NCBI GenBank assembly: GCA_017609795.1
Contig: JAFCDH010000001.1
Span: 1 to 52,934 of the forward strand
Source: Candidatus Pacearchaeota archaeon
GTDB taxonomy: Archaea; Nanobdellota; Nanobdellia; Pacearchaeales; GW2011-AR1
Direction of reading: 5' to 3'
Length of the DNA stretch: 52,934 bases
Shown here: in pieces, positions 12,081 through 21,954 of the stretch
Layout: every line of letters begins with the position of its first letter
How positions within the stretch are numbered: the stretch's first letter is position 1
Program-made: the position numbers and the translations under genes
Notes under the pieces: model-generated
The model's database searches: none
What the model saw: the letters and a program-made list of their open reading frames with translations, nothing else
Told to the model about the DNA's origin: nothing

Positions 12081-14948
12081 TTAATTTGGAGTTAATCCTC
12101 CTTCTAATGCTTTTATTCTTGCTGTTAAATCATCAATATCTTGTTTTTGTTCCTGAATTACTGATGTTAAAATAGTTAAATATTCATTTCTTGAAAGTTC
12201 AACCGTTTCTAATTCATCTGTAATTTCAGTATAATCAATTACATTTACACATAAAGTATCATTTACTAATTTTCCATTAACCATTTCTGTTAAAACTTCA
12301 CACTCTTTTTTATAATGAATAATTGTTTTATTTGTTGTTAGTTGTGGAAATATTTTTACTAAATCTTCTGCAATTATTCCAATTTCATTAGTTCTACTTT
12401 CATCTATTCTATCATATATTCTTGGTTCTATATCATAAAATCCTTTAGTATCATCAGAAGTAATATCCCTAATATTTTCTTTATATCTTTCTGATGATGT
12501 TTCATAAACTAATCTCCCATCTGATTGTATTCTTAAATTTCTTCCAACTGAGGTATTAGCATCATTATAAACTAAGGGCATATAAACCCCACCATCTTCA
12601 TCTATCTTAACACCTAATGTTGCTGCCTGACCACCATTAGGAACAGTATAAAATTCCATTTTCATTCCAAAACCTTTATCAAAATCAGAAATATAATAAT
12701 GGTTTTCAGTAGCCATTACTTTAATTGCAGAATAAGTAGCATAACCTATCCCAGAAGTCCACGCTCTAAAATAAAATCTTCCAACATTATCTCCTGATAA
12801 TAAATGAGAAGGAGATTCAAGTGTTCCTCTGCTTCTTTTTGTGTTCCATATTGGTGAAGCAGTAGTGTCCCGAGCATCAGTTATAATATATTGATGAGCA
12901 TTTAAAGAGTGAGTGATATGGTCAGCATCTGTTGTTAAAACCATGCCTCCTGTTCTTGTAATATCCCCTGTTCCTGCAATATCTCCAATTACTGCAACAG
13001 GCTTATTTATAATAATAGAAGGACTTCCTGTATCTATTGTGGTAATTCCAGCATCACTTACTGAAAAACTTATAAATTTTGTAGCATCATAACCAATTTT
13101 AAATTGTGGTTCTGTTGTAGAAAGAATTGTTGTAGCTCCTGCTCTTATATTTCTTGTTACATTTAAATTAGTAAAATTCCCCCAATCAACATTAGTAATA
13201 TTATTTCCACCTAAATCTAAATTTCCATTCCAAGTTAATTCTCCAATATATGCAGTTCCTGTTACAGTCAAGGTTGTAAAATTCCCATAAGTTGAATTGA
13301 TATTTGATGCAAAAACACCTCCACCAATATTTGCATCATCACCAACAATTAAATTATTTTGAACATCTAAATTTGCCTTAGCATTGCTTCCTCCTTGTTC
13401 ATTTCTTATTTTAAGTGTTCTTGCATTATCAGTATAAAATTCAATTTCTGCATCACCACTTACAAAGAACCATTCAGGAGAGTTTATCCATTCGATTACA
13501 GTATCTCCTCCATCAATAGCAATTCTATTGTCATTATCACCAAAAGCCCCAATTTTTGCTGTACCATCACCTATTAAAATATTAGATGATACTCCCATAT
13601 CAACATCATTATCAAACACAACACCATGCCCTTCTTCATTCTCTGCTATGTGGTCTACATAAAGATTTGTTGCATTTGTTAAATTATATACTCCAAGATT
13701 TAAATTTCCTGCCATATTTCTTGAACCATCAGCTAATAAATATTGTGGATGGTCATCATCTGAAAGTCCTGCTAAATCTCCATGGTCTGTAACAATATTA
13801 AAACTTTCTTCACTTATTCCAGGTCTTACATCTTGCCAAACAGCATTACTAAAATCAGTATCTCCTTGTTGATAAACTACTGTTGTTAATTTTGGAGTTT
13901 GTGCTAAGCCTTCAGGAATAGGAGATAATGCTCCTGCTTCTGCTTGTGCTTTTGTATTGTAATAAGTAGTTGGATAAACCCAACCTAATTGATGATGTGC
14001 ATAAATAAAATATGCTTTTGTCCATTTATTTGCAGGAATATTATCTAAATCATTTCCATCATCATATTGTATTGTATCTATTTCTGCATTAGAATCATTA
14101 GTCCAATCTCCTCCTGAATGAAATAATCTTATTAAAGGGAGTGTTCTTGAATTTATTGCTGTTGGATTTCTTTCTTCAATTCCATCTTTAATTAATTTTC
14201 CAGCATCCATTGAAACATCAAGGGAGTTTGTAGCATCTGTATCTTCACTAACACTCATTCCATTTATTATTCTATTTGGAAAAGCAATTCTTAATCCTCT
14301 ACGAGTATCTGACATTGAAGCATCAATTAAACTCATTTCCCTATATCCTGCAATATTTCCATCCCAATTTGAAAATTTTGCAATTAATATTTCATCACCT
14401 GAACTTGAACTTGTTTGCAATTCTAAAGTAGAAGTTCCTGTATATTTGAGATAATTAACTTGGTCACTTACTAAAGTTCCTGAACCCGCATCTGTTTTAA
14501 CAAAATCTTCAATTGAAAAATCATAAACTTCTCCTGCTGTCCATTCAACATCTAATCCTCCTGTAAGTGAAACTGTAATTGTTTCGGATACTCCACGATT
14601 AATTATATGATTAAAAGTATCTTTGATTGAATGTCCATCATGGTCTATTATGTGAGTTGAGTTTAATTGAACTCCTTTAACCTGAAAACCTGTTGCATTA
14701 ATATAATTTGCTGAAAAATTGTAAATTCCAATACCTATATCTTGATTTGAGTTAGAACCATTTATTGAAAGATAATTAGAAAACATCGAAGTAATACCAT
14801 CTAAAATGTATGTAACACTTTGATTACCCCAATAAATTCCTGTTGTTTTATTTAATTGGTCTGTTGGATGAAATTGTATATTTGAAGAAGCTAAAGTTAA
14901 TGGAATTATCAATAAGATTAATGCAAACATTAGATATTTTTTTATCAT
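12081..14948 (-). CDS. Secreted fibre protein with S74 self-cleaving chaperone
   Basis: 955 residues. Signal peptide at 1-20, then a long beta-structured shaft with repeated strand-turn motifs (e.g. NFTTLTVTGTAYIGELTWNG). A Peptidase_S74 intramolecular chaperone domain starts near residue 818 (SSERYKENI, with the Ser and Lys used for self-cleavage; IGIIAEDLVKIFPQL follows), and a C-terminal coiled-coil helix ends the protein. In the known family this domain drives trimerisation of tail spikes or fibres and then cuts itself off. A signal peptide is unusual for phage fibres and suggests assembly outside the membrane, as a spike or adhesin. Last gene of the minus block. Confidence 0.8.
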   Translation of the reverse strand: MIKKYLMFALILLIIPLTLASSNIQFHPTDQLNKTTGIYWGNQSVTYILDGITSMFSNYLSINGSNSNQDIGIGIYNFSANYINATGFQVKGVQLNSTHIIDHDGHSIKDTFNHIINRGVSETITVSLTGGLDVEWTAGEVYDFSIEDFVKTDAGSGTLVSDQVNYLKYTGTSTLELQTSSSSGDEILIAKFSNWDGNIAGYREMSLIDASMSDTRRGLRIAFPNRIINGMSVSEDTDATNSLDVSMDAGKLIKDGIEERNPTAINSRTLPLIRLFHSGGDWTNDSNAEIDTIQYDDGNDLDNIPANKWTKAYFIYAHHQLGWVYPTTYYNTKAQAEAGALSPIPEGLAQTPKLTTVVYQQGDTDFSNAVWQDVRPGISEESFNIVTDHGDLAGLSDDDHPQYLLADGSRNMAGNLNLGVYNLTNATNLYVDHIAENEEGHGVVFDNDVDMGVSSNILIGDGTAKIGAFGDNDNRIAIDGGDTVIEWINSPEWFFVSGDAEIEFYTDNARTLKIRNEQGGSNAKANLDVQNNLIVGDDANIGGGVFASNINSTYGNFTTLTVTGTAYIGELTWNGNLDLGGNNITNVDWGNFTNLNVTRNIRAGATTILSTTEPQFKIGYDATKFISFSVSDAGITTIDTGSPSIIINKPVAVIGDIAGTGDITRTGGMVLTTDADHITHSLNAHQYIITDARDTTASPIWNTKRSRGTLESPSHLLSGDNVGRFYFRAWTSGIGYATYSAIKVMATENHYYISDFDKGFGMKMEFYTVPNGGQAATLGVKIDEDGGVYMPLVYNDANTSVGRNLRIQSDGRLVYETSSERYKENIRDITSDDTKGFYDIEPRIYDRIDESRTNEIGIIAEDLVKIFPQLTTNKTIIHYKKECEVLTEMVNGKLVNDTLCVNVIDYTEITDELETVELSRNEYLTILTSVIQEQKQDIDDLTARIKALEGGLTPN

Positions 14949-15211
14949 TTTCTTTTTCTTTTGTGTTTTTTTACATTGAATTTCTTTCCTTTCTTGCTTC
15001 TCTTTGTGTATTTCCTAACTTTAACTCTGCCAAAGATATGCCCCGCAAAACGGGGGTGGGTTTTTTTTACTCTCCTTACGCGAGTTAAATCTCCGGGAGC
15101 CCTTGTTAATTTCCGTCCTGTAAGTTGTCCTGTCTTAGAATCTCTTGTTGCAATAGTTCTTCCTGTTTTTTCAATTTTGATAAATTCCTTAGTAACTCTT
15201 TTTACCATCAT
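14945..15211 (-). CDS. Small strongly basic protein
   Basis: 88 residues, very basic, with a Lys/Arg-only tail (KRSKKGKKFNVKKHKRKRK). The centre contains GRTIATRDSKTGQLTGRKL. Likely nucleic-acid binding; it could condense DNA in a particle. Its stop overlaps the fibre start by 4 nt. Local GC is higher than in its neighbours. Confidence 0.55.
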   Translation of the reverse strand: MMVKRVTKEFIKIEKTGRTIATRDSKTGQLTGRKLTRAPGDLTRVRRVKKTHPRFAGHIFGRVKVRKYTKRSKKGKKFNVKKHKRKRK

Positions 15212-15432
15212 GATTTTATGACAAGCATTCTTTCCTGCTTATCCATTAAATTTAATTTAGATTTTACATCATCTTGAATAAGTAAGATTCCTTTATATAT
15301 ATTTGGTTTGAAAAAAGTTCTTTCTATACCAACCTTAACTATCCCTTCATCTCCAAATTTTTGATAAATTCCTTGCGGTAGCTTAATTGATGCTTTGTCT
15401 TTAAATATTCTTACTACTATTCTAATTCTCAT
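15208..15432 (-). CDS. Hypothetical small protein
   Basis: 74 residues, beta-rich (MRIRIVVRIFKDKASIKLP), no membrane segment or signal. Overlaps both neighbours by 4 nt. Not recognised. Confidence 0.55.
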   Translation of the reverse strand: MRIRIVVRIFKDKASIKLPQGIYQKFGDEGIVKVGIERTFFKPNIYKGILLIQDDVKSKLNLMDKQERMLVIKS

Positions 15433-16112
15433 CTTAATTTAATTTTTTGAAGTTCTTTACATTCTCCAAGATGTTTAGTATATTCATCATAATTTCTAAA
15501 TGTCTCTCTACAATATTCACATTTTCTTTTTCTTCTTCTCCAAAGTATTATAAAGAAGAAAACCCCGATTAATAAAAGTATTGGTGGAGCAATTTTTTTC
15601 ATAATTTCTTCAATTTCAACTTCTTCATCTTCTATAATTTCTTCTGGTTCTGTTGGTTCTCCACCTATTGTTGTTCTTGTTACACTCCCGCAGCAAAGTT
15701 TATAAGAATAATGGCTATAGTTTCCTAAATGGCTATTATTTAATTTATTTAATGAAGCAATATGATAATCTCTTGGACAAACACCTGAAGTAATAGTGCA
15801 TTGAACACTTGCACAAAGGTTGTAATCATAAAACTTTTCCACACTCGCCACATGACTATCATTAATTTTATATTGGCTTAAAACAAAAGATTGATTACCT
15901 GTGCAATTTCCTGTGGTTAAATTTATTGTAATAATTTTTGGATAACAAATTGATTGATTAAAGTAACCTGGCTGGGCAATATGAGAATTTTCGGTTTGGT
16001 ACAAACTAAACATTTCAGTTTCTCCTGCTTCACATCCGTTTTCTCTTGTTATAGCACTTATCGTCGGTATTAATACCAAACTCATTAAAAAAATTATATA
16101 TAACATTTTCAT
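15429..16112 (-). CDS. Type I membrane protein with NSHxA repeats and cytoplasmic zinc finger
   Basis: 227 residues. Signal peptide (1-20). The ectodomain has three copies of a Cys-containing repeat of the form S-L-x-x-x-N-S-H-x-A-...-C. An acidic linker and a membrane segment (about 171-188) follow, then a short inside tail carrying CEYC...H...C, like a C2H2-type finger. The repeat resembles domains I associate with DPANN surface proteins. The inside finger could link the membrane to DNA or to another protein. Confidence 0.65.
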   Translation of the reverse strand: MKMLYIIFLMSLVLIPTISAITRENGCEAGETEMFSLYQTENSHIAQPGYFNQSICYPKIITINLTTGNCTGNQSFVLSQYKINDSHVASVEKFYDYNLCASVQCTITSGVCPRDYHIASLNKLNNSHLGNYSHYSYKLCCGSVTRTTIGGEPTEPEEIIEDEEVEIEEIMKKIAPPILLLIGVFFFIILWRRRKRKCEYCRETFRNYDEYTKHLGECKELQKIKLR

Positions 16113-16366
16113 TATCTTAAAACTCTCCTTTTTATTGGTTTCTTCTTCATCATAATTTTATTTAAAAGAACTTCTCTATATCTAAAATAAACTACTACAA
16201 TAATTATTAAGATTAATAAACCAGCAATTAAAGGATGGTTAGGACTTATTTTTTCACCTATTGAAATTATAAAATCTTTTCCTTGAGTTGTTATTTCTTC
16301 AAATGTCAAAGGATATATTGAATAGATGATTGCTGCTATCACCATCAAAAGTATTAAATCTATCAT
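16112..16366 (-). CDS. Two-pass membrane protein
   Basis: 84 residues; hydrophobic segments at about 3-18 and 46-62, basic C-terminal tail (KKKPIKRR). Overlaps both neighbours. One of a set of small two-pass proteins in this block. Confidence 0.55.
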   Translation of the reverse strand: MIDLILLMVIAAIIYSIYPLTFEEITTQGKDFIISIGEKISPNHPLIAGLLILIIIVVVYFRYREVLLNKIMMKKKPIKRRVLR

Positions 16367-19300
16367 TTTCTTTTTTTAAAAGCCCTCCTTAACCATGATT
16401 TAGCTTTTCTTCTTGCTTCATAATATTGAGGAAATTTATATATTTTTCCTTTTGCTTTTTGTTTTTCTAAAACAATTACACCACTAACTCCTGAGATAGT
16501 TATTATAAAAATCCAAAAAAGTACTGGTGATTGGTTGGTTATACATCTTGATTTTATTTCAGGAGTATCTTCTACATCTAACCAATCTCCTATAGGATTT
16601 CCTGCAAAACAAGAAAAAATCAAATCATCCAGATTTAAGCCCCCACAATCACTTGGACAGCTATAAAAACTTTCTCCTGATTCACAAAGCCCATTTCCAC
16701 ATATCGCTTTTGCTTCTATTATTATTTCTGGTTCTTCTTCTTCTTCAGGTGGTGTTGGTTCTCCTCCTCCACCTAAACTACTCGGCGTGGTATAAGTTAT
16801 TGTAAATTCTTTTGTTGTTTTATTTTCATTACTTGCTAAGTCACTTGAATAAATAGTTAAATTATATGTTCCATAATTTCCTTGAACAGCAGCTAACCCA
16901 CGAACATTACAAGTATAAGAAATATTTTCATTAGTTCCATCAAGGCTTCCAGTTGCATTATAAATTGAATACTTACAAGAAAGAGTATTTGTGTCAGAGG
17001 TAGTTGAATTAAAATAAATCATTTTAGAATCTACAGTTGTACTTATTGAAGAAAGGTTTATTTCAGGAAAAATAGTATCCACACCAAAAGTAAAATTGTT
17101 TAAAGCCCAATCTCCATTATTACTCGTATCATTGCACCAAACATTCCAGACAAATTCCGTGTCTGTTAAAGTAAAATTTGTATAATTTTGAACTCCTGAA
17201 TTAGGTTTTTTCCATGTAAAATTCTTATGCCAAGTCCCTGTAGCATTATGATAAAGTCTACAAGTATCTAAACCATTAACATCTGTTGAAGTAAAATTAA
17301 AATGAGAATTAACCCCAGTATTTAACCAAAGCCCATCTGTAGGATAATCTAAAACAGTTGATGGTGCAGTAAAAGAAAGCCCAAAAGTAACAGAAGAAGA
17401 ATTTATATTATTAAGAGTATCATTTACATAAAAAGTCAAAGTATATGCACCCTCACCTATTCCATCGATTTTAGTAACATTAAAAGTCATATTTGCACAA
17501 TCTGGAACAGTAGTATTGCTTGTAATTATATCTGTTGAATTAAAAATTCTATACCAGCAAGATTGAACACCAAGAGTTTCATCTGAAACAGTAAAATTTA
17601 AAGGAAGACTCTGATTTGTAGCATAATTTTGTGGTAGGGGTCTATATAAATCTAATAAAGGATTAGCATTATCTAAGGTAATTCTTCTTGTCCTAGTTTC
17701 ATTATAATTAGAAGCACCATCCCAAACACTAATATTATAATTATAAAACCCATCATTAAGCCCTGTCCAATTTACAACCCTTTGAGCAGTTGAATAAGTT
17801 GTTATATTTACTTGAGTTCCATTTCTATGATAAAGTCTAAAAGTAATATTTTTTTCATTTGTCTCTGTAACATTTGCATATACATAAATCCAGGTTCTTG
17901 TAAAATTTGTTTCATTAAGTTCAGTGCCAGTTCCATAGGAAATTAAAGGGTTGGTTGTGTCAATCGTGAAGGTTGTGGATTGAGTAGAGTTTGTATTTCC
18001 TACTGTATCATTACAATAAGCAGTTATTGTATAATCTCCGTCGGCAATAGAAGTGTTGGAGTAGTTCCCACCAGTTGAACTTGAATTTATAGATAAAGAA
18101 TAATTATTTAATCCAGAATTTAAACTCACAACACAGGCATTAAAATTTGTGCTTGTTAAATTTATGTGGATGAAGTTTTGTGAATAATAATTTGTATTTA
18201 CTGGATTTAAGATTCTATAATCTGGTGGAATTGTATCAATAAAAAAAGTAACATTGGAAGAATTTGTATTTCCAGCAGTATCATTTGTCCAAACCCTTAC
18301 AATATGCTTTCCATCTGTCCAAGTTATATCAGTTATATTTACTCCACAAGTTATTGAGGTGTTTAAAGTAAAAGTATCATTAGAATACCAACAAGAAGCT
18401 ATGTTTGTGTCGGCAAAGGTATATTCAACATCTAAAGTATTATCAGATGAACTTGTTCCATTTGTTGGACTTGTAATATTTATATAAGGGTGAACATTAT
18501 CTAAACTAAATACATCATTAAAATTATTTTCATTAACAGTAACATCATAAAGATGAGAAATTGTAGGATAACTAATATTTTGAGCATAAATTGTATAATT
18601 ACTATAATAAGTTGTAACTCCTCCAGTTCGATAATAATCAAATATTTCAGTTTGTGGAGTATACCCAGTATCATCTGTTGTAAAATTAAACTGAGGAGTG
18701 CCTGTAATATTATAAGCAGTTATATTTATTCCCTCAAGTGCAGAACCTGTATTTGAATCATTAACATAAGTTCTATAATACCATTTTCTATAAAGAGAAC
18801 AACCAGAACTAACATCTTCTTTTACTTTATCATAAGTTACATTTAAAAAAACATTATTAATTGATGCTGTTTCAAAGGGTGTAATTGTAACATCTACTGT
18901 TGTACTACTAATTTTTCCATCTTTTAAAAGATTATTGCTTGCACCATCTTGAAAATATACTCCATTTAGGTTATCATAAAAACTAAAATTAGTTAAATTA
19001 TTATCTAAAACATACCAAAAACCAATTGCCCATCTTGTTTCGCTTATTGTTATATCTGACCATTTATTTTTAGAACTTAAATAATCATCCCCCCACATAT
19101 TAATTCCTTCTGAAACCCCATTAGTTCCTGTAATAGTTATATTTTCTAAAACATTATTAACTGAATCTACAATATCAATACCATGGTCATAAACCCCATA
19201 ATTTCCTGTATTTATATTTATATCCTTTATTTCGATATTATCTGAACCACTAAAAATAGTAATTGCAGTAACACCAAAATTATTAATATTTCCGTTTTTA

Positions 19301-20172
19301 ATTACTGCATTATCTACTCCATTTATTACCCAAAATCCATAATTTGATTGCCCTCCTGGTTCTTCACCATTTCCTGTTAAGGTTTTTCCGTTCATATCAA
19401 ATATAATATCAGATGCTCTAAATGTAAAACAATTTCCAGCAATATTTGAAATATCTTGAGATAAAGTATATGTTCCTCCTGAATCTACAAATCCACAAGC
19501 AGAAATCTCTGGGTCTAATAATATTTCTATCTCTCCACCACCTTCTTTCTTATAACTTATTTCAAAATCATAATAAGCTGATTCATATTGTGGGAATTCA
19601 AAATTTATTTTATAAGCAAAATTTGTATCATCATAAGTTGTCTTGACTTTATCTCCTAAATAAGTCCAGTTATAAAATCTTTTTCTTTCAATTTCAAAAG
19701 AACAATCTTTTTCACAATCATAAAATTCAGTCTCATCAATACATTCATCAAAACAAGTTTCATTTGATAAAGTCTCATTATATAATTCAAATTGAGTAGA
19801 AAAATAAACATTATATTTCTTATCTTTAACTTGAGCATCCTTATCTAATAAAAATTTAAATATATCTACTGTTAAAGTATAATTAGGATTATAACCTTCT
19901 ATTATAGCATCACAAATCTTATATCCATCATTTATTGAATCAGGTTTCCAAAAACAATGCTCAACTATTTTTGCTGAAATTATAACTCCATCATTTTCAA
20001 TAATCTTCCTATTATTTTCTATTCTTTCTGTTTGCGGTTCATCAGCCAAAACAAAATAAAGACTAACACTTAAAACCAACCCAATTAAAATTATTACACT
20101 AAGTTTTCCCACACTCTTTTTATCCATTTTAAAATGTTGATTCAAATGTTGAATATTAGTTTTATAAACCAT
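16363..20172 (-). CDS. Giant surface protein: beta-helix plus Ig-like repeats
   Basis: 1269 residues. N-terminal membrane segment (about 24-42) and a Cys-containing domain. Right-handed beta-helix features follow around 220-430 (FDMNGKTLTGNG, repeated N-x-x-I-x-N-I turns), of the NosD/pectate-lyase type. At least five Ig/fibronectin-like domains come next, joined by D-(T/N)-x-x-P and rich in N-glycosylation sequons. Then ICGNGLCESGESFYSCPSDC, a membrane segment and a basic tail. The CGNG motif is common in DPANN surface proteins. Likely a receptor-binding or surface-layer-like protein. Confidence 0.7.
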   Translation of the reverse strand: MVYKTNIQHLNQHFKMDKKSVGKLSVIILIGLVLSVSLYFVLADEPQTERIENNRKIIENDGVIISAKIVEHCFWKPDSINDGYKICDAIIEGYNPNYTLTVDIFKFLLDKDAQVKDKKYNVYFSTQFELYNETLSNETCFDECIDETEFYDCEKDCSFEIERKRFYNWTYLGDKVKTTYDDTNFAYKINFEFPQYESAYYDFEISYKKEGGGEIEILLDPEISACGFVDSGGTYTLSQDISNIAGNCFTFRASDIIFDMNGKTLTGNGEEPGGQSNYGFWVINGVDNAVIKNGNINNFGVTAITIFSGSDNIEIKDININTGNYGVYDHGIDIVDSVNNVLENITITGTNGVSEGINMWGDDYLSSKNKWSDITISETRWAIGFWYVLDNNLTNFSFYDNLNGVYFQDGASNNLLKDGKISSTTVDVTITPFETASINNVFLNVTYDKVKEDVSSGCSLYRKWYYRTYVNDSNTGSALEGINITAYNITGTPQFNFTTDDTGYTPQTEIFDYYRTGGVTTYYSNYTIYAQNISYPTISHLYDVTVNENNFNDVFSLDNVHPYINITSPTNGTSSSDNTLDVEYTFADTNIASCWYSNDTFTLNTSITCGVNITDITWTDGKHIVRVWTNDTAGNTNSSNVTFFIDTIPPDYRILNPVNTNYYSQNFIHINLTSTNFNACVVSLNSGLNNYSLSINSSSTGGNYSNTSIADGDYTITAYCNDTVGNTNSTQSTTFTIDTTNPLISYGTGTELNETNFTRTWIYVYANVTETNEKNITFRLYHRNGTQVNITTYSTAQRVVNWTGLNDGFYNYNISVWDGASNYNETRTRRITLDNANPLLDLYRPLPQNYATNQSLPLNFTVSDETLGVQSCWYRIFNSTDIITSNTTVPDCANMTFNVTKIDGIGEGAYTLTFYVNDTLNNINSSSVTFGLSFTAPSTVLDYPTDGLWLNTGVNSHFNFTSTDVNGLDTCRLYHNATGTWHKNFTWKKPNSGVQNYTNFTLTDTEFVWNVWCNDTSNNGDWALNNFTFGVDTIFPEINLSSISTTVDSKMIYFNSTTSDTNTLSCKYSIYNATGSLDGTNENISYTCNVRGLAAVQGNYGTYNLTIYSSDLASNENKTTKEFTITYTTPSSLGGGGEPTPPEEEEEPEIIIEAKAICGNGLCESGESFYSCPSDCGGLNLDDLIFSCFAGNPIGDWLDVEDTPEIKSRCITNQSPVLFWIFIITISGVSGVIVLEKQKAKGKIYKFPQYYEARRKAKSWLRRAFKKRK

Positions 20173-20173
20173 C

Positions 20174-20665
20174 CTAAGTATTTAAATTTAACTGAAACTC
20201 TCCAAATATAATAAATTTAAACTTATCTAAAAGGTTTTTTTCAGGTATTTTACAAAAAATCTGTTCTTTTTCTATTTGAAAATTGTCTTCAAAATTATTA
20301 TTATCCCCTTTTGTCTTAAAAAAATAACCACTTTTAGCAGAAATTCTATGACCAATTAATTCAATTTTTCCATTAACTGGAACATAGAAGGCTATAATAT
20401 CTCCAATATTATAATTTTTTTGAGGAATACAAAGACACTCATCATCACTATAGATGTTTGGTTCCATAGAATCACCATTCACCCTCATAATATAAAGTGG
20501 ATTTTTTTTCAGTTCTTCCCTTATTTCATTAACTACTTCTCCTTCATAAGTAACAAATGTTTCATAATGAATTTCTTTCCCAGGATAACAAAGTGGTGCT
20601 TTTACATTTATAAAAAAGATTCCAAGTATCAAGATTATTCCTAAGATAATTAATTCCCATTTCAT
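20174..20665 (-). CDS. Signal peptidase I, archaeal Sec11 type
   Basis: 163 residues with one N-terminal membrane anchor (about 4-22). Catalytic set seen: Ser66 in GDSMEPN, His106 in IGHRI, Asp121 in KGDNN and Asp127, i.e. the Ser-His-Asp arrangement of archaeal/ER enzymes rather than the bacterial Ser-Lys dyad. It would cleave signal peptides of exported proteins. Embedded among a dozen genes encoding exported proteins, it is probably a dedicated processing enzyme. A short C-terminal hydrophobic patch remains. Confidence 0.8.
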   Translation of the reverse strand: MKWELIILGIILILGIFFINVKAPLCYPGKEIHYETFVTYEGEVVNEIREELKKNPLYIMRVNGDSMEPNIYSDDECLCIPQKNYNIGDIIAFYVPVNGKIELIGHRISAKSGYFFKTKGDNNNFEDNFQIEKEQIFCKIPEKNLLDKFKFIIFGEFQLNLNT

Positions 20666-21183
20666 AGTTTCTTTAAGAACAATATTAATATTGCTATAAC
20701 CCCCGCTATTAAAGCTATTACAGTTGATTTATTTTTAAATAGTAATGAAATATGTGTTATAAAAGTTTCTGCTTCTTCTTCACAAGCATCTAAAGTAGTA
20801 AAATAAGTAGCAGGACATCCTTCTTCTTGTAAAAAATATTCTGAATAACATCTATCATCTTCCCCAATAAAATAACATTCTATTTTTGGTTTTTCTACTG
20901 CTTTTATCCCATATTTTAATTCACATTCGTGTTTTGTTGAATAATATCCTTCAGGGCAAACTAGTAAATTTTGTTCAGTGAAATTAATTAAATTAACTTT
21001 TTGTTGAACACAGGTATCAGAAGTAGATAAAGTATAACAGATTCCAGTAGTATTTGAAACAAACCCCACCATTTCCTGTCCACCAAAAAGTATAAAAGTA
21101 AATTGTGGTTGTTGTGTCGCCCAAATAAATAAGATTAGTACAATCAGTCCAAAAATTAATTTCTCTTTATCTTTCATTTTCAA
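20662..21183 (-). CDS. Two-anchor Cys-rich surface protein
   Basis: 173 residues (start could be Met1 or Met3). Membrane segments at about 10-25 and 152-170 bracket an ectodomain with about ten Cys and aromatic residues (CPEGYYSTKHEC, CYFIGEDDRCY, GCPATYFTTLDAC). Overlaps the signal peptidase gene. The HNH gene downstream of its start (21167) overlaps it by 17 nt. Confidence 0.6.
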   Translation of the reverse strand: MKMKDKEKLIFGLIVLILFIWATQQPQFTFILFGGQEMVGFVSNTTGICYTLSTSDTCVQQKVNLINFTEQNLLVCPEGYYSTKHECELKYGIKAVEKPKIECYFIGEDDRCYSEYFLQEEGCPATYFTTLDACEEEAETFITHISLLFKNKSTVIALIAGVIAILILFLKKL

Positions 21184-21952
21184 TATTTAATATAATCTCT
21201 TGAGTTTCTGAATACTCATAATTATATTTTTCATTTAATAGTGATTGAAAGAATTTAGTCCAGTGTTTTCTGTTGAAATTCACTTCTGAGTGGCATCCCC
21301 AACACAAACTTATACAATTTTGAGGTATTGAGAGCTTTTTATCATAATTTACATGATGAATCGATAATGCTCTACTTTCTTTTTCTTGATGTTTCCCACA
21401 TTTTAGACATATATAATTGTCTCTTTTTCTTATTGCTCTTTTAAATTTTCTAGTAAATCTTAAATCATAAGGTTCAAAAGAAATCCCTCCCCTCCAAGCA
21501 GGGCTTTTCTCTCCACTTCTACCATTTAATTTACCCTCTGCATATAATTTCTTTAGTGTCTTACTAAGATTCTTTGAAAGTCTTCTTAAAGGTTCATAAT
21601 TCTCTTTTGTTTTTCCTTTACAATGGGGGATGTTTCCTTTTTTAAATTCTCTTAAAGGGGGCTTTCCGCTATTAAATTTACTACAACTAACTTTTACTTT
21701 ATTTTCATTAAGAATCATATAGATAGGAGTAAGACTACAATTAAATTTCTTTGTTATTTGTGGTCGTCCTGAAAGGTTTCCCTTAACATACATATCTACT
21801 ATTTTTTTCATTGGAAGATTTAATCTCTTTGGTAAATCTAATGTTTTCCCTTTATGATTAGGAGTGTGTCCTTTTTTAAATTCTGTTTCTGGAGAATAAT
21901 GTTCTCCTTTAACAAATCTTCCTTTTGAATCTCTTTTTGTATTTTCTTTCAT
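21167..21952 (-). CDS. HNH homing endonuclease
   Basis: 261 residues. N-terminal DNA-binding repeats of the type found in NUMOD-containing nucleases (RDSKGRFVKGEHYSPETEFK, and helix-turn-helix around 45-75). A C-terminal HNH domain carries CLKCGKHQ, LSIHHVNYDKKL and CISLCWGCHSEVN (about 185-235), with the zinc Cys pairs, HH and a final His. Located between two surface-protein genes on the same strand, so it is a free-standing invader of the structural block. Confidence 0.75.
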   Translation of the reverse strand: MKENTKRDSKGRFVKGEHYSPETEFKKGHTPNHKGKTLDLPKRLNLPMKKIVDMYVKGNLSGRPQITKKFNCSLTPIYMILNENKVKVSCSKFNSGKPPLREFKKGNIPHCKGKTKENYEPLRRLSKNLSKTLKKLYAEGKLNGRSGEKSPAWRGGISFEPYDLRFTRKFKRAIRKRDNYICLKCGKHQEKESRALSIHHVNYDKKLSIPQNCISLCWGCHSEVNFNRKHWTKFFQSLLNEKYNYEYSETQEIILNIENER

Positions 21953-21954
21953 TT

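Noticed and set aside
12081..14948. Tail-fibre-like gene as evidence of a tailed virus
   Set aside because: No terminase, portal, HK97-type capsid or tail genes recognised, and the fibre has a signal peptide.
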